38,113 bases of DNA from Ignavibacteria bacterium (GTDB lineage: Bacteria; Bacteroidota; Ignavibacteria; Kapaibacteriales; UBA2268): the NCBI GenBank assembly GCA_012518115.1, contig JAAYTD010000055.1:1-38113 (forward strand), given 5' to 3'. A program made the position numbers and the translations under genes. Numbering within the stretch: position 1 is the stretch's first letter; every line of letters starts with the position of its first letter. A model generated the notes under the pieces. It saw nothing but the letters and a program-made list of their open reading frames with translations, did not search any database and was not told the DNA's origin. Positions 8,695 through 18,206 of the stretch are shown here, in pieces.

Positions 8695-9006
8695 GTGGCA
8701 ACACAAAGAATAAGAATAAACCTAAAATCTTACGACCATATATTAATCGACAAATCTTCAGAAAGAATTGTTACTACAGTAAAAGGTACAGGAGCTGTTA
8801 TTTCAGGACCTGTTCCGTTACCTACTCGTAGAAGTGTATATACGGTTAATCGTTCTCCTCACGTTGATAAAAAATCACGTGAACAATTTGAAACGAAAGT
8901 ACATAAAAGATTAATTGACATATTTAATTCAACACAAAAAACAGTTGATGCTCTAATGCGTTTAGAATTACCTGCAGGAGTAGATGTTGAAATTAAAGCA
9001 TATTAA
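8695..9006 (+). CDS. rpsJ: Ribosomal protein S10
   Basis: S10 is a 30S head protein and also the NusE transcription antitermination factor. The 103-aa product starts with the canonical [15 protein letters not shown] and ends DVEIKAY. The start is GTG, with AAGGGA at 8682-8687 seven bases upstream. It opens the S10 gene cluster after a 122-bp gap containing a strong stem-loop, so the cluster could be controlled here separately from tuf. Confidence 0.97.
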   Translation: MATQRIRINLKSYDHILIDKSSERIVTTVKGTGAVISGPVPLPTRRSVYTVNRSPHVDKKSREQFETKVHKRLIDIFNSTQKTVDALMRLELPAGVDVEIKAY

Positions 9007-9024
9007 TTAGGGAGAATGTAAGAA

Positions 9025-9660
9025 ATGAAAAGAACAATAAAAAAAGCGATATTAGGTAAAAAAATAGGAATGACTAGTTTCTTTACTGAAGATGGAGCAG
9101 CAATTCCGATAACTATAGTAGAGTGTGGACCATGTCCTGTAGTATCAATAAAAACAGATGAAAAAGATGGGTACAACGCTATACAGATAGGATTTCAAGA
9201 TATAGAAGAACGTAAACTATCTAAACCATTAAGAGGTCTTTTTGAAAAAAACAATATCGCATTTAAAAAGTATTTGAAAGAATTTAGAAATACTGAAAAA
9301 GAATATAAAATTGGCGATATTATTACTGTAGAAGATTTTGAAATAAATGATAAAGTTCGTGTATCAGGCATTAGTAAAGGAAAAGGTTTCCAAGGCGTTG
9401 TAAAAAGACATCATTTTAGTGGTGTTGGTATGCAATCACACGGACAACACGACAGAGAAAGGCACCCCGGTTCAATTGGAGGTTCTTCTAACCCGTCAAA
9501 AGTATTTAAAGGAGTGCGTATGGCAGGTCAAATGGGAAACAAACGTGTAACTATAAGAAATATAGAAGTTGTTGAAGTTATAGCGGATAAAAATTTAATT
9601 TTATTTAAAGGAAGTCTCCCAGGTGCACCTAATTCATTATTGGAAATTGTAAAGGTATAA
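9025..9660 (+). CDS. rplC: Ribosomal protein L3
   Basis: L3 binds 23S rRNA near its 3' end and reaches towards the peptidyl-transferase centre. The 211-aa product shows LGKKIGMT, GISKGKGFQGVVKRH, HPGSIGGSSNPSKVFKG and MAGQMGN, the L3 signature block that forms the extended loop. A short extra N-terminus (MKRTIKKAI) precedes the normal start motif. GGGAG lies upstream of the ATG, and the gene is 18 bp after rpsJ. Confidence 0.96.
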   Translation: MKRTIKKAILGKKIGMTSFFTEDGAAIPITIVECGPCPVVSIKTDEKDGYNAIQIGFQDIEERKLSKPLRGLFEKNNIAFKKYLKEFRNTEKEYKIGDIITVEDFEINDKVRVSGISKGKGFQGVVKRHHFSGVGMQSHGQHDRERHPGSIGGSSNPSKVFKGVRMAGQMGNKRVTIRNIEVVEVIADKNLILFKGSLPGAPNSLLEIVKV

Positions 9661-9666
9661 AAGAAA

Positions 9667-10290
9667 ATGTTAGTAGATGTTTATAATAAAACCGGACAAA
9701 CGGTAGGACAAATTGAATTGGCAGATAATGTCTTCGGTATTACCCCTAATGATCATGTTATGCATCAGGCGGTAGTAGCTTATCTTGCGAATAATAGACA
9801 AGGCACAAAGAAAACAAAGGTTCGTTCTGAAGTTTCCGGTGGAGGTAAAAAACCTTGGAAACAAAAAGGACGTGGTGGGGCAAGAGCTGGTTCCAATAGA
9901 TCACCTCTATGGAAAGGTGGTGGAACAATACACGGTCCAAAACCTATAGATTATTCTATGAGACTTCCTATAAAAATAAAAAGATTAGCAAGGAAATCAG
10001 CATATAGCGCTAGAACATCGGAGAATAATCTTATTGTTGTTGAAGATTTTGTGTTGTCAGAAATAAAAACAAAAGAGTTTTTAGAAGTTATAAAGGCATT
10101 AAAAATTGCAGATACTTCTGTACTTATGTTGATGCCTGAAACTAATACAGATATGTACTTAGCTTCACGTAATATACCAAACGTAAAAGTAGATGCATTT
10201 GATAAAATCTCTGCCTACGATATATTAAGACATAAAAAAATAGTACTTTTTAAAAGTGCTGTTGAAATGATAGTTGATTCTTTTAAATAA
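9667..10290 (+). CDS. rplD: Ribosomal protein L4
   Basis: L4 lines the constriction of the peptide exit tunnel and in some bacteria represses its own operon. The 207-aa product has the tunnel-loop sequence GGGKKPWKQKGRGGARAG followed by SPLWKGGGTIHGP. The C-terminal half is the expected alpha/beta domain (LIVVEDFVL, LLMPETN-like block). Six bases separate it from rplC, so they are translated together. Confidence 0.96.
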   Translation: MLVDVYNKTGQTVGQIELADNVFGITPNDHVMHQAVVAYLANNRQGTKKTKVRSEVSGGGKKPWKQKGRGGARAGSNRSPLWKGGGTIHGPKPIDYSMRLPIKIKRLARKSAYSARTSENNLIVVEDFVLSEIKTKEFLEVIKALKIADTSVLMLMPETNTDMYLASRNIPNVKVDAFDKISAYDILRHKKIVLFKSAVEMIVDSFK

Positions 10291-10317
10291 TAATTTAATT
10301 AGATATAGGAAATAAAA

Positions 10318-10620
10318 ATGATTCATATAATAGAAAAACCATTGCTAACAGAAAAAGCAATGAAAAATGTAGATAAAGGACAATATGTTTTTCAAGTAAA
10401 TCCTAATGCTAATAAAATTGAAATAAGAAAAGCTATTGAGGATATGTTTGAAGTTAAAGTAAAAAGTGTTAGGACCTTAAGAGTAAAACCTAAATATCTA
10501 AGACGCTACACGCGTAAAGGTTTGATAGAAGGTAAAACAAAATTAAGAAAAAAAGCATATATTACTTTGCAACCTGGCTTCTCTATTGAGATGATCGGTG
10601 GCATAGGAAATACAGATTAA
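10318..10620 (+). CDS. rplW: Ribosomal protein L23
   Basis: L23 sits at the tunnel exit and is the docking site for trigger factor and SRP. The 100-aa product has the family features IIEKPLLTEKA near the N-terminus, YVFQVNPNANKIEIRKAIE and VKSVRTL in the core, and a basic extended loop. ATAGGA precedes the ATG. The C-terminus (FSIEMIGGIGNTD) is somewhat longer than minimal L23. Confidence 0.95.
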   Translation: MIHIIEKPLLTEKAMKNVDKGQYVFQVNPNANKIEIRKAIEDMFEVKVKSVRTLRVKPKYLRRYTRKGLIEGKTKLRKKAYITLQPGFSIEMIGGIGNTD

Positions 10621-10636
10621 TTTTAGATAATGTAGT

Positions 10637-10663
10637 TATTTATTTTGTTCAACAAAATAAATA
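10637..10663. repeat. 27-bp near-perfect palindrome between rplW and rplB
   Basis: TATTTATTTTGTT (10637-10649) is followed one base later by its exact reverse complement (10651-10663). In RNA this would give an 11-12 bp AT-rich hairpin. A second small hairpin, TTTTAGG/CCTAAAA (10697-10703 with 10715-10721), lies just before rplB. The 110-bp gap is unusually long for this part of the cluster, so a regulatory or RNA-processing role is possible. Confidence 0.5.
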
Positions 10664-10730
10664 TAGAATATAAAATTTTTATTAATAATTATTGCCTTTT
10701 AGGGGCAGAGAATACCTAAAAAACACAGAA

Positions 10731-11570
10731 ATGGCATTAAGAGTTTTTAAACCTATAACCCCGGGAACTAGATTTTATTCGGTTAGCTCGTTTGAAGAAA
10801 TAACAACGGACAAACCCTATAAACCATTACTTGCACCGCTAAAGAAAAGTGGTGGCAGAAATAATACCGGTAAAATAACCTCGCGTCATCGCGGAGGCGG
10901 ACATAAAAGAAAATATAGAATTATAGATTTTAAGCGTAATAAAATAGATATACCTGCAACTGTTTTAACAATAGAATACGATCCTAATCGTAGTGCTAGA
11001 ATAGCGTTGGTAAAGTATAACGATGGTGAAATACGCTATATATTAGCTCCTGACAAAATAAAAGTTGGAGATGTTATAGTTGCAAGTCCTAATGCAGAGT
11101 TCAAAGACGGAAACGCTTTACCTTTGTCAAAAATACCTGTAGGTTTGTTTATTCATAATATTGAACTAAAACCAGGTAAAGGTGGACAAATTGCACGTTC
11201 TGCAGGAAATGCGGCGCAGTTAGTATCGAATGACGGTAAAATGGCACAAGTAAAATTACCATCAGGAGAAATAAGAATGTTTTTAAGTAATTGTTATGCT
11301 ACTTTAGGAACAGTAAGCAATGTAGACCATGAAAACATATCTTATGGTAAAGCAGGTAGAACAAGATGGTTTGGTGTAAGACCACAAACAAGAGGTATGG
11401 CGATGAACCCTGTAGATCACCCAATGGGTGGAGGCGAAGGAACATCTAAATCCGGTGGTGGTAGACAGCATCCAAGAACTCCATGGGGCAAGTATACAAA
11501 AGGATTGAAAACAAGGGATAAGAAAAAACATTCAAATAAATATATAGTTCGTTCAAGAAAATCGAAATAA
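10731..11570 (+). CDS. rplB: Ribosomal protein L2
   Basis: L2 is a primary 23S rRNA-binding protein needed for subunit association and peptidyl transfer. Starting at ATG 10731 gives [15 protein letters not shown], the normal L2 beginning, and 279 aa. An upstream in-frame TTG at 10692 would add 13 unconserved residues. Conserved blocks include [55 protein letters not shown] (split over 11359-11440) and [14 protein letters not shown]. Confidence 0.96.
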   Translation: MALRVFKPITPGTRFYSVSSFEEITTDKPYKPLLAPLKKSGGRNNTGKITSRHRGGGHKRKYRIIDFKRNKIDIPATVLTIEYDPNRSARIALVKYNDGEIRYILAPDKIKVGDVIVASPNAEFKDGNALPLSKIPVGLFIHNIELKPGKGGQIARSAGNAAQLVSNDGKMAQVKLPSGEIRMFLSNCYATLGTVSNVDHENISYGKAGRTRWFGVRPQTRGMAMNPVDHPMGGGEGTSKSGGGRQHPRTPWGKYTKGLKTRDKKKHSNKYIVRSRKSK

Positions 11571-11586
11571 AATAAAGGAAATATAA

Positions 11587-11871
11587 ATGGCACGCTCGTT
11601 AAAAAAAGGTATATTTGTAAGTGTAAAATTAGTAAAGAAAATAAATGCACTTAATAATACAAAGAAAAAGCAAGTTATAAAAACGTGGTCGCGCGCATCA
11701 ACTATTACGCCCGATTTTGTTGGGCATACTATAGCTGTTCATAACGGTAAAAATTTTGTACCTGTTTTTATTACAGAAAACATGGTCGGACATAAATTAG
11801 GCGAGTTTTCGTTGACAAGAGTCTATAGAGGACATGCCGGACACAGAAAAGATGCTAGAGGAAAGAAATAG
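11587..11871 (+). CDS. rpsS: Ribosomal protein S19
   Basis: S19 forms a complex with S13 in the 30S head and contacts A- and P-site tRNA. The 94-aa product starts [11 protein letters not shown] and contains [22 protein letters not shown]-type sequence and [12 protein letters not shown], the standard S19 core, with a basic C-terminus. It is 16 bp after rplB. Confidence 0.96.
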   Translation: MARSLKKGIFVSVKLVKKINALNNTKKKQVIKTWSRASTITPDFVGHTIAVHNGKNFVPVFITENMVGHKLGEFSLTRVYRGHAGHRKDARGKK

Positions 11872-11886
11872 AGGAAAAAATAAATA

Positions 11887-12237
11887 ATGGAAGCAAGAGC
11901 ATTAAAAAAACATATAAGAATGTCGCCTAGAAAAATGCGTCTAGTGATAGATTTAATACGCGGAAAAAGAGCAGTAGAAGCACTAAATATATTGCGTTTT
12001 CACCCTAAACATGCTGCTAAAGAAGCAGAGCTAGTATTGCGTTCAGCAATGGCTAACTTGAATAACAAAGCTATGGAAGCAGGTGAAAGAATTAATGATA
12101 ATGAAGTTTATGTGAAAGTCGCAAAAGTAGATGGCGGTCCTTCTTTCAAAAGGATTATGCCGGCTCCACAAGGTAGAGCTTTCAGAATAAGAAAAAGAAG
12201 TAATCATTTAACCATTATTGTAGGCACAGATAAATAG
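11887..12237 (+). CDS. rplV: Ribosomal protein L22
   Basis: L22 spans 23S rRNA domains and its hairpin lines the exit tunnel. The 116-aa product contains MSPRKMRLVIDLIRG, an alpha-rich middle (KHAAKEAELVLRSAMANL) and the C-terminal block GPSFKRIMPAPQGRAFRIRKR that forms the tunnel loop. Its length is normal and it follows rpsS by 15 bp. Confidence 0.96.
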   Translation: MEARALKKHIRMSPRKMRLVIDLIRGKRAVEALNILRFHPKHAAKEAELVLRSAMANLNNKAMEAGERINDNEVYVKVAKVDGGPSFKRIMPAPQGRAFRIRKRSNHLTIIVGTDK

Positions 12238-12245
12238 GAGCGTTT

Positions 12246-12893
12246 GTGGGACAAAAAACTAATCCAATAGGGTTCAGACTTGGCGTTATAAGAACTTGGG
12301 ATGCCAATTGGTTTGATAGTAAAAATGTAGCAGGTAAATTATCGGAAGATATAAAAGTCCGAAATTATATTAGAGCAAGAAAAAGTAAAGCTGGAATTTC
12401 ACGAATATTGATAGAAAGAACAGCTAAAATGATGCGAATTCATATTAGCTCAGCAAGACCGGGTTTGATTATCGGAAGAAGTGGAGCAGATATCGCATCC
12501 TTAGAAGAAGAATTACGTCGTCTGACTAATCAGGAAGTTAAAATATATGTAGATGAAATAAAACATCCTGAACTAGACGCTAAATTAGTAGCTGATAATG
12601 TTGCTGCTTTGTTAGTGGGACGTTCTAGTTTTAGACGTGCTATGAAAAGAGCTGTAAGCGATACAATGAGAAGTGGCGCTCAAGGAATAAAAGTAATGTG
12701 CTCCGGAAGACTTGGTGGCGCTGAAATGGCTAGAACAGAAGTATATAAAGAAGGTAGAACACCTTTGCATACATTACGCGCTGATATTGATTACGCTACT
12801 GCAGAAGCTTTAACTATATATGGTATTATTGGTGTTAAAGTTTGGATATGTAAAGGCGAAGTTATCGGAAAGCGTGGCGAAAAAAACAAATAG
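12246..12893 (+). CDS. rpsC: Ribosomal protein S3
   Basis: S3 lies at the mRNA entry channel and helps unwind mRNA. The 215-aa product begins MGQKTNPIGFRLGVIRTW from a GTG start with GGAG upstream (12238-12241). It has an N-terminal KH domain with IIGRSGADI and the C-terminal domain with GVKVWICKGEV. Only 8 bp separate it from rplV. Confidence 0.96.
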   Translation: MGQKTNPIGFRLGVIRTWDANWFDSKNVAGKLSEDIKVRNYIRARKSKAGISRILIERTAKMMRIHISSARPGLIIGRSGADIASLEEELRRLTNQEVKIYVDEIKHPELDAKLVADNVAALLVGRSSFRRAMKRAVSDTMRSGAQGIKVMCSGRLGGAEMARTEVYKEGRTPLHTLRADIDYATAEALTIYGIIGVKVWICKGEVIGKRGEKNK

Positions 12894-12933
12894 ATAAATC
12901 ATTTTAGAAAATAATAAAACGACGATATAAAAA

Positions 12934-13356
12934 ATGTTAGCACCAAAAAGAATAAAACATCGCAAAGCAATGCGTGGCCGAATGAAAGGAAAGGCTGAAA
13001 GAGGTTCGCTCGTTGTTTTCGGTTCCTATGGACTGAAAGCTTTAGAGCCTTATTGGATAACAAATAGACAAATAGAGTCTGCACGTATTGCTATCAATAG
13101 ATACCTGAAGAGAGATGGTAAGGTTTGGATAAGAATATTTCCTGATAAACCTTATACAAAAAAACCTGCTGAAACCCGTATGGGGTCAGGAAAAGGTAAT
13201 CCTGAAGGTTGGGTTGCAGTAGTGCGTCCAGGACGTATTATGTTTGAAGTAGAAGGAGTTTCAAGAGAAGCAGCTCAAGAAGCTATGAGACTAGCTAGCC
13301 ATAAACTCCCTATAAAAACAAAGTTTGTTTCACGTATTGATTTGGTGAGAGATTAA
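12934..13356 (+). CDS. rplP: Ribosomal protein L16
   Basis: L16 is a late-assembling 50S protein that contacts A-site tRNA. The 140-aa product begins [11 protein letters not shown] and contains [40 protein letters not shown] and [19 protein letters not shown], all standard. Its stop codon overlaps the rpmC start (TAATG), indicating coupled translation. Confidence 0.96.
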   Translation: MLAPKRIKHRKAMRGRMKGKAERGSLVVFGSYGLKALEPYWITNRQIESARIAINRYLKRDGKVWIRIFPDKPYTKKPAETRMGSGKGNPEGWVAVVRPGRIMFEVEGVSREAAQEAMRLASHKLPIKTKFVSRIDLVRD

Positions 13357-13559
13357 TGAAAGCAAGAAAAGCAAAGGATTTAAGAGAATTATCTACAGAA
13401 GAGTTGGAAAAAATTCTTTCTGATGCACAAGAAACTTTGATGCAGCAAAAATTTCAACATTCACTTAAGCAATTACAAGATACAGCTTATCTTAAAATAT
13501 TAAGAAAAGATATTGCTAGAATGAAAACTATTATTCACGAACGTCAAATTAATGGATAA
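13356..13559 (+). CDS. rpmC: Ribosomal protein L29
   Basis: A small helical 50S protein next to L23 at the tunnel exit. The 67-aa product shows the expected two-helix hairpin, with [14 protein letters not shown] and [18 protein letters not shown]. It overlaps rplP by one base and rpsQ by eight. Confidence 0.94.
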   Translation: MKARKAKDLRELSTEELEKILSDAQETLMQQKFQHSLKQLQDTAYLKILRKDIARMKTIIHERQING

Positions 13560-13836
13560 AAAGATGGAAGAAAATACAGAAAAAAAAGTTTCCCACAAAA
13601 GGATATTGCAAGGGAAAGTAACTTCTAATAAGCCGAATAAAACTATAGTTGTGGCTGTAGAACGTCAAGTGATGCACCCACTATATAAAAAATATTATAA
13701 AAGAACAAAGAAATTTATGGCTCATGACGAAGAAAATGCTTGCCAAATAGGTGATGTTGTGAAAATAAAAGAGTCAAGGCCGTTAAGTGCAAGAAAACGA
13801 TGGACGTTAGAAAGTATAATTACACGCGCTAAGTAG
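13552..13836 (+). CDS. rpsQ: Ribosomal protein S17
   Basis: S17 binds the 5' domain of 16S rRNA and stabilises the 30S body. The 94-aa product has [39 protein letters not shown] and [18 protein letters not shown], the OB-fold S17 pattern. It may start at ATG 13552 (8-base overlap with rpmC) or at ATG 13564, which has a weak GGAT upstream; the first four residues are therefore uncertain. Confidence 0.94.
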   Translation: MDKKMEENTEKKVSHKRILQGKVTSNKPNKTIVVAVERQVMHPLYKKYYKRTKKFMAHDEENACQIGDVVKIKESRPLSARKRWTLESIITRAK

Positions 13837-13847
13837 GAGATAAAACA

Positions 13848-14216
13848 ATGATTAGAGAAGAAGCAAATTTAGTTGTAGCTGATAATTCAGGTGCAAAACG
13901 AGTACGTTGTATTAGAGTGCTTGGAGGACACGGCAAAAAATATGCAGGTGTAGGTGACGTAATAGTTGTTTCTGTAAAAGCAGCAATTCCTAATGCAGGA
14001 GTGAAAAAAGGAACGATCCAAAGAGCAGTAGTAGTTCGTACAAAAAAAGAAATTGGTCGCAGAGATGGTTCATATATAAGATTTGATGAAAACGCAGCAG
14101 TTATTCTTAATGAAAAAGGTGAACCTAAAGGAACACGTATCTTTGGTCCAGTAGCCAGAGAATTAAGAGAAAAAAATTATATGAAAATAATATCTTTAGC
14201 ACCAGAGGTGTTATAA
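13848..14216 (+). CDS. rplN: Ribosomal protein L14
   Basis: L14 takes part in a subunit bridge with 16S rRNA. The 122-aa product has the classic [37 protein letters not shown] and [20 protein letters not shown] upstream of the ATG is a good ribosome-binding site. Confidence 0.97.
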   Translation: MIREEANLVVADNSGAKRVRCIRVLGGHGKKYAGVGDVIVVSVKAAIPNAGVKKGTIQRAVVVRTKKEIGRRDGSYIRFDENAAVILNEKGEPKGTRIFGPVARELREKNYMKIISLAPEVL

Positions 14217-14248
14217 TTTAAATATTTAAGAAGCAAATTGGTGAAATA

Positions 14249-14569
14249 ATGAAACTGAAAATAAAAAAAGGTGATACAGTTAAAGTTATATCGGGAAATA
14301 GCAAAGGACAAGTTGGACGTGTTCTTGCTGTAGATCCAAAAAAAATGCGTATTCTTGTAGAACAAGTTAATATACGCGCTAAACATCAAAGACCTAGTCA
14401 GCAGAACCAAACTGGTGGTATTGTGCATAAAGAAATGCCAATACATTACTCAAATGTTATGCTTCTTGATAGCGACAATAAAGTAACGCGAGTTGGAATA
14501 AGACAACAAGAAAATAACGGAAGAATAGAAAAAATCCGTTTCGCTCGTACAAATAAAAAAGATTTATAA
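14249..14569 (+). CDS. rplX: Ribosomal protein L24
   Basis: L24 starts 50S assembly by binding the 5' end of 23S rRNA. The 106-aa product has a KOW motif, KKGDTVKVISGNSKGQVGRV, then VNIRAKHQRPSQQNQTGGI and the downstream VMLLD segment. Length and order are normal. Confidence 0.95.
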   Translation: MKLKIKKGDTVKVISGNSKGQVGRVLAVDPKKMRILVEQVNIRAKHQRPSQQNQTGGIVHKEMPIHYSNVMLLDSDNKVTRVGIRQQENNGRIEKIRFARTNKKDL

Positions 14570-14587
14570 TTTTAATTAAATAAAGTA

Positions 14588-15256
14588 ATGGCAAAACCAC
14601 AAACAAAAAAACCACAACAAGCAGGAAAACAGCAGGGAACTACTGTGAAACGTGGCGATTTTCCAATGGAAGGAAGGCGTTTAGAAGAAGTAAAAACTCC
14701 GCCACCGCCACCGAGACTGAAAGAATTTTATTATAAAGAAGTTGTTCCTGCATTACAAAAAAAATATAATTTTAAATCAGTAATGCAAACACCTAAATTA
14801 GAAAAAATTAATCTTAATATAGGTATAGGAGCAGCTTCACAAGATATAAAATTATTAAACAGTGCAGTAAATGAGCTTGAATTGATTTCGGGACAAAGAC
14901 CTGTTGTAACAAAAGCAAAAAAAGCTATCTCAAACTTTAAACTACGTCAAGGTATGCCTATAGGCTGTAAAGTAACTTTGAGAAGAGCAAGAATGTATGA
15001 ATTCCTTGATAGATTTATAAATATAGCCGCTCCACGTATCAGAGACTTTAGAGGTTTTTCTGATAAAAGTTTCGACGGTAGGGGTAATTATACAATAGGA
15101 GTTAAAGAGCAAATTATTTTCCCTGAAATAGATGTAGATAAAGTAAATAGAATTTCAGGATTAGATATTACTTTTGTTATTAAAGCAAGAAACGATGAAG
15201 AAGCAAAAGCTTTATTAGCAGAGTTCGGTTTTCCATTTTCAAAGAGAGGTCAATAA
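14588..15256 (+). CDS. rplE: Ribosomal protein L5 with N-terminal extension
   Basis: L5 binds 5S rRNA and contacts P-site tRNA and the 30S head. The core from about residue 43 ([60 protein letters not shown]) is standard. At 222 aa the protein is about 40 residues longer than usual because of a Lys/Gln/Pro-rich, low-complexity head with a run of five prolines (residues 38-42). The ATG at 14588 is well placed and the next in-frame ATG, at residue 27, is still inside the extension. It overlaps rpsN by one base (TAATG). Confidence 0.95.
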   Translation: MAKPQTKKPQQAGKQQGTTVKRGDFPMEGRRLEEVKTPPPPPRLKEFYYKEVVPALQKKYNFKSVMQTPKLEKINLNIGIGAASQDIKLLNSAVNELELISGQRPVVTKAKKAISNFKLRQGMPIGCKVTLRRARMYEFLDRFINIAAPRIRDFRGFSDKSFDGRGNYTIGVKEQIIFPEIDVDKVNRISGLDITFVIKARNDEEAKALLAEFGFPFSKRGQ

Positions 15257-15525
15257 TGTCAAAACTAAGTGTAATAGCTCGTAATGAGAAAAGAAAGCGT
15301 TTAGTAGAAAAATACGCAAAAAAACGTGAAGAATTAAGATTAGCAGGCGATTGGGAAGCTTTACAATTATTACCTCGCAATAGCGCTCCAACTAGAGTGC
15401 GTAACCGTTGTACAATAACAGGGAAAGGCAAGGGAGTATATCGTAAATTTGGAATTTGCCGTAATCAATTCCGTCAATTAGCTCTGGAAGGAAAAATTCC
15501 AGGTGTTCGTAAGGCAAGTTGGTAA
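15256..15525 (+). CDS. rpsN: Ribosomal protein S14, zinc-free form
   Basis: S14 is a late-assembling 30S head protein. The 89-aa product is the long form without the CxxC...CxxC zinc site. It has [52 protein letters not shown] and the ending PGVRKASW. Its start overlaps the rplE stop. Confidence 0.96.
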   Translation: MSKLSVIARNEKRKRLVEKYAKKREELRLAGDWEALQLLPRNSAPTRVRNRCTITGKGKGVYRKFGICRNQFRQLALEGKIPGVRKASW

Positions 15526-15543
15526 TATAATTTAGGGAAAAAG

Positions 15544-15939
15544 ATGCCAGTAACAGATCAAATAGCAGATTATTTAACAAGAATTAGAAATGCGGGTAAC
15601 GCTAAACATAGAACTGTATTGATACCTAGTTCAAAGCTAAAAATAGCGATAACAGAAATATTAAAAGAACAAGGATATATAACAGATTACGAAGAGATTG
15701 AAGATAGAGTTCAATCTACAATTAAAATCCATTTGCGATACTTTAGCGGTGAACCGGCAATAAAAGAAATTAAGCGGATAAGCAAACCAGGGAGACGAGT
15801 TTATGTATCTGCAGCTAATCTTCCAAGAATTAAAAATGGGCTTGGAACTGCAATTATTTCAACATCACGCGGAGTAATGAACGAAAAACAAGCTAAAAAA
15901 TTTAATGTAGGTGGCGAATTTATTTGCTCACTTTGGTAA
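15544..15939 (+). CDS. rpsH: Ribosomal protein S8
   Basis: S8 binds the central domain of 16S rRNA and in E. coli represses the spc operon. The 131-aa product has DQIADYLTRIRNAGNAKH, SSKLKIAITEILKEQGYI and the C-terminal GLGTAIISTSRGVMNEKQA and GGEFICSLW. Length and position are normal. Confidence 0.96.
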   Translation: MPVTDQIADYLTRIRNAGNAKHRTVLIPSSKLKIAITEILKEQGYITDYEEIEDRVQSTIKIHLRYFSGEPAIKEIKRISKPGRRVYVSAANLPRIKNGLGTAIISTSRGVMNEKQAKKFNVGGEFICSLW

Positions 15940-15956
15940 TTTAAGGAGGTTAAAAA

Positions 15957-16496
15957 GTGTCAAGAATAGGAAAAATGCCGGTTGTTGTGCCGGATAAAGT
16001 TCAAGTAAAAATAGAAGACTCAGTCTTGAGAGCAAAAGGACCTTTAGGTGAACTAAGTGTTCATATTCCAGAAGGAGTATCTTATAACATTCAAGATGAT
16101 AATATTATCTTTGATAGAAAAGATAATAACAAAAAAAATAGAGCATTGCACGGTTTGACGCGAATGTTGTGTGCCAATGCTATAACTGGAGTAAATACAG
16201 GTTTTGTCCGTACTCTTATCATAGAAGGAGTTGGCTTCAGAACTGAAATGAAAGGTACGAAATTACAGTTAAATATGGGTTTCTCTCATCCGATTCTTTT
16301 TATTCCACCGCCAGGTATTTCTTTTGAAACGCCGTCGCCTACTACTGTTAAAGTTAAAGGAATAGACAAACAAGTAGTTGGATTAGTTGCGGCAAAAATA
16401 AGAGCTATCAGACCGCCAGAGCCTTACAAAGGAAAAGGTATTAGGTTTGAAGGTGAGTATGTAAGAAGAAAAGCAGGTAAGACTGCAGCAAAATAA
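15957..16496 (+). CDS. rplF: Ribosomal protein L6
   Basis: L6 lies near the sarcin-ricin loop and factor-binding site. The 179-aa product begins MSRIGKMPVVVPDKV and contains the second-domain motif IRPPEPYKGKGIRF and EYVRRKAGKTAAK. It starts at GTG with a full AAGGAGGT ribosome-binding site (15943-15950), the strongest in the window. Confidence 0.97.
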   Translation: MSRIGKMPVVVPDKVQVKIEDSVLRAKGPLGELSVHIPEGVSYNIQDDNIIFDRKDNNKKNRALHGLTRMLCANAITGVNTGFVRTLIIEGVGFRTEMKGTKLQLNMGFSHPILFIPPPGISFETPSPTTVKVKGIDKQVVGLVAAKIRAIRPPEPYKGKGIRFEGEYVRRKAGKTAAK

Positions 16497-16593
16497 TCAT
16501 ATACTATTGTGTATATTGTTAATTAATTGGAGATTAGAGATAAATAATCTCAAAAAATCATAAAAATAGAAAAAATTATACCGAGCAAAAAAA

Positions 16594-16965
16594 ATGACGA
16601 CTCAAGCATTAAAACAAAAACGAAAGCTTCGTAGAAAGTTAAGAATTAGAAAAAAAATTTTTGGAACACAAAACAGATTACGTTTGAGTGTATTCAAAAG
16701 TGTAACTAATATATATGCACAACTTATTGATGATGTTGAAGGAAAAACAATAATATCGGCTTCTTCAATAGATAAAGAAACACGTAACTTGATAAATTCA
16801 GAAATGAATAAGACAGAAGTTAGTAAAGTAGTTGGGCAAATGGTAGCAAAAAGAGCAAAAGAAGCAAATATAACAAAAATTGTTTTTGATAGGAATGGTA
16901 ATGTGTATCGTGGGCGAGTTAAAGCTTTAGCAGACGCTGCACGTGAAGCCGGATTAGAATTTTAA
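16594..16965 (+). CDS. rplR: Ribosomal protein L18
   Basis: L18 binds 5S rRNA with L5. The 123-aa product has [39 protein letters not shown] and the ending [16 protein letters not shown]. It is separated from rplF by 97 bp that hold a small hairpin (GAGATTA/TAATCTC, 16530-16551), longer than most gaps in the cluster. Confidence 0.96.
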   Translation: MTTQALKQKRKLRRKLRIRKKIFGTQNRLRLSVFKSVTNIYAQLIDDVEGKTIISASSIDKETRNLINSEMNKTEVSKVVGQMVAKRAKEANITKIVFDRNGNVYRGRVKALADAAREAGLEF

Positions 16966-16988
16966 ATTATTTAAGCAACGGAGATATT

Positions 16989-17492
16989 GTGTCTAAAATA
17001 AAGGCATCAGATTTAGAATTAAAAGATAAACTTGTTCACGTAGGTAGAACTGCTAAAGTGGTGAAAGGTGGACGACGTTTCAGTTTTTCAGCTATAGTTG
17101 TTGTAGGAGATGGAAATGGTCATGTTGGTTATGGCTTAGGAAAAGCAGGCGAAGTCGTTGATGCAGTTTCCAAAGCAACAGAAGCAGCTAAGAAAAATAT
17201 TGTAAAAGTAACAATTCAAAATGGTACTTTGCCACATGAAGTTATAGGTAGATTTGGTTCTTCTAGAATTTTATTTAGACCTGCTACTGCGGGTACGGGA
17301 GTAATTGCGGCAGGTGGTGTACGTGCTATTTTAGAACTTTGTGGGATTCAAGATGTTTTAACAAAAAGTTTAGGTTCTTCTAATCCACACAATTCAATTA
17401 AAGCTGCAATGGCTGGACTAACAAGTATTGAAAGTGCTGAGGTAGTTGCAGCACGTAGAGGAATTTCAGTAGAAAAAGTTATTCACGGATAA
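16989..17492 (+). CDS. rpsE: Ribosomal protein S5
   Basis: S5 lies at the mRNA entry site and affects decoding accuracy. The 167-aa product has [59 protein letters not shown] and [16 protein letters not shown]. The start is GTG after CGGAGA. Confidence 0.97.
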   Translation: MSKIKASDLELKDKLVHVGRTAKVVKGGRRFSFSAIVVVGDGNGHVGYGLGKAGEVVDAVSKATEAAKKNIVKVTIQNGTLPHEVIGRFGSSRILFRPATAGTGVIAAGGVRAILELCGIQDVLTKSLGSSNPHNSIKAAMAGLTSIESAEVVAARRGISVEKVIHG

Positions 17493-17514
17493 ATATTAAA
17501 AGGAGAATGACAAA

Positions 17515-17700
17515 ATGGGTAACAAATTAAAAGTTACACAAATAAGAAGTGTGATTAAACGTAAAGAAAAACAAAAACGAACTATAGAAGCATTGGGACT
17601 CGGAAGACCTAATTATTTTAATATACTTCCCGATAACCCTCAAACAAGAGGTATGATAGATGTTGTAAAGCATCTTGTAAAAGTTGAAAATGTTCAATAA
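17515..17700 (+). CDS. rpmD: Ribosomal protein L30
   Basis: A small 50S protein of 61 aa with the L30 pattern LKVTQIRSVIKRKEKQKRTI, ALGLGRPNY and DNPQTRGMIDVVKHLV. It has a good AGGAG site and sits in the usual place between rpsE and rplO. Confidence 0.95.
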   Translation: MGNKLKVTQIRSVIKRKEKQKRTIEALGLGRPNYFNILPDNPQTRGMIDVVKHLVKVENVQ

Positions 17701-17747
17701 AACAAATATCTTTTAGTAAATAGTAAAAAAACTTAAGAAATAAAAAA

Positions 17748-18206
17748 ATGAGACATATTGGAAATTTAAAAAAAGCTGCTGGTTCAACGCATGCAAAAAA
17801 AAGAGTTGGTAGAGGAGAAGGATCCGGACGCGGCGGAACATCTACTCGTGGTGCTAATGGGCAAAAGTCAAGATCAGGTGCTAAAATTAGACGCGGCTTC
17901 GAAGGCGGTCAAATGCCTATAAGTAGAAGACTACCTAAATTTGGATTTACTAATAGATTTAGAGTTGATTATCAAGAAGTCAATGTCGGTAGAATTCAAG
18001 AATTAATAGATACTAAAAATATAGATACTAATCTTACAATAGAGGATTTTTATACTTTAAAACTTGTAAGGAAAAGAAATGTACCTATAAAAATACTCGG
18101 CAATGGTGAATTAACTTCCGCTATTGATATTACTGCCGATAGCTTTTCTGCTTCGGCTAAAGAAAAAATTGAAAAAGTTGGAGGAAAAGTAAATATCAAT
18201 GGCTAA
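17748..18206 (+). CDS. rplO: Ribosomal protein L15
   Basis: L15 is a late 50S assembly protein. The 152-aa product has the Gly/Arg-rich head KRVGRGEGSGRGGTSTRG and GGQMPISRRLPKFGF, then the C-terminal L15 domain. Its last eight bases overlap the secY start, suggesting translational coupling. Confidence 0.96.
   Translation: MRHIGNLKKAAGSTHAKKRVGRGEGSGRGGTSTRGANGQKSRSGAKIRRGFEGGQMPISRRLPKFGFTNRFRVDYQEVNVGRIQELIDTKNIDTNLTIEDFYTLKLVRKRNVPIKILGNGELTSAIDITADSFSASAKEKIEKVGGKVNING

Noticed and set aside
10692-10730. Upstream TTG as start of rplB
   Set aside because: It would add 13 unconserved residues; ATG 10731 gives the normal L2 N-terminus.
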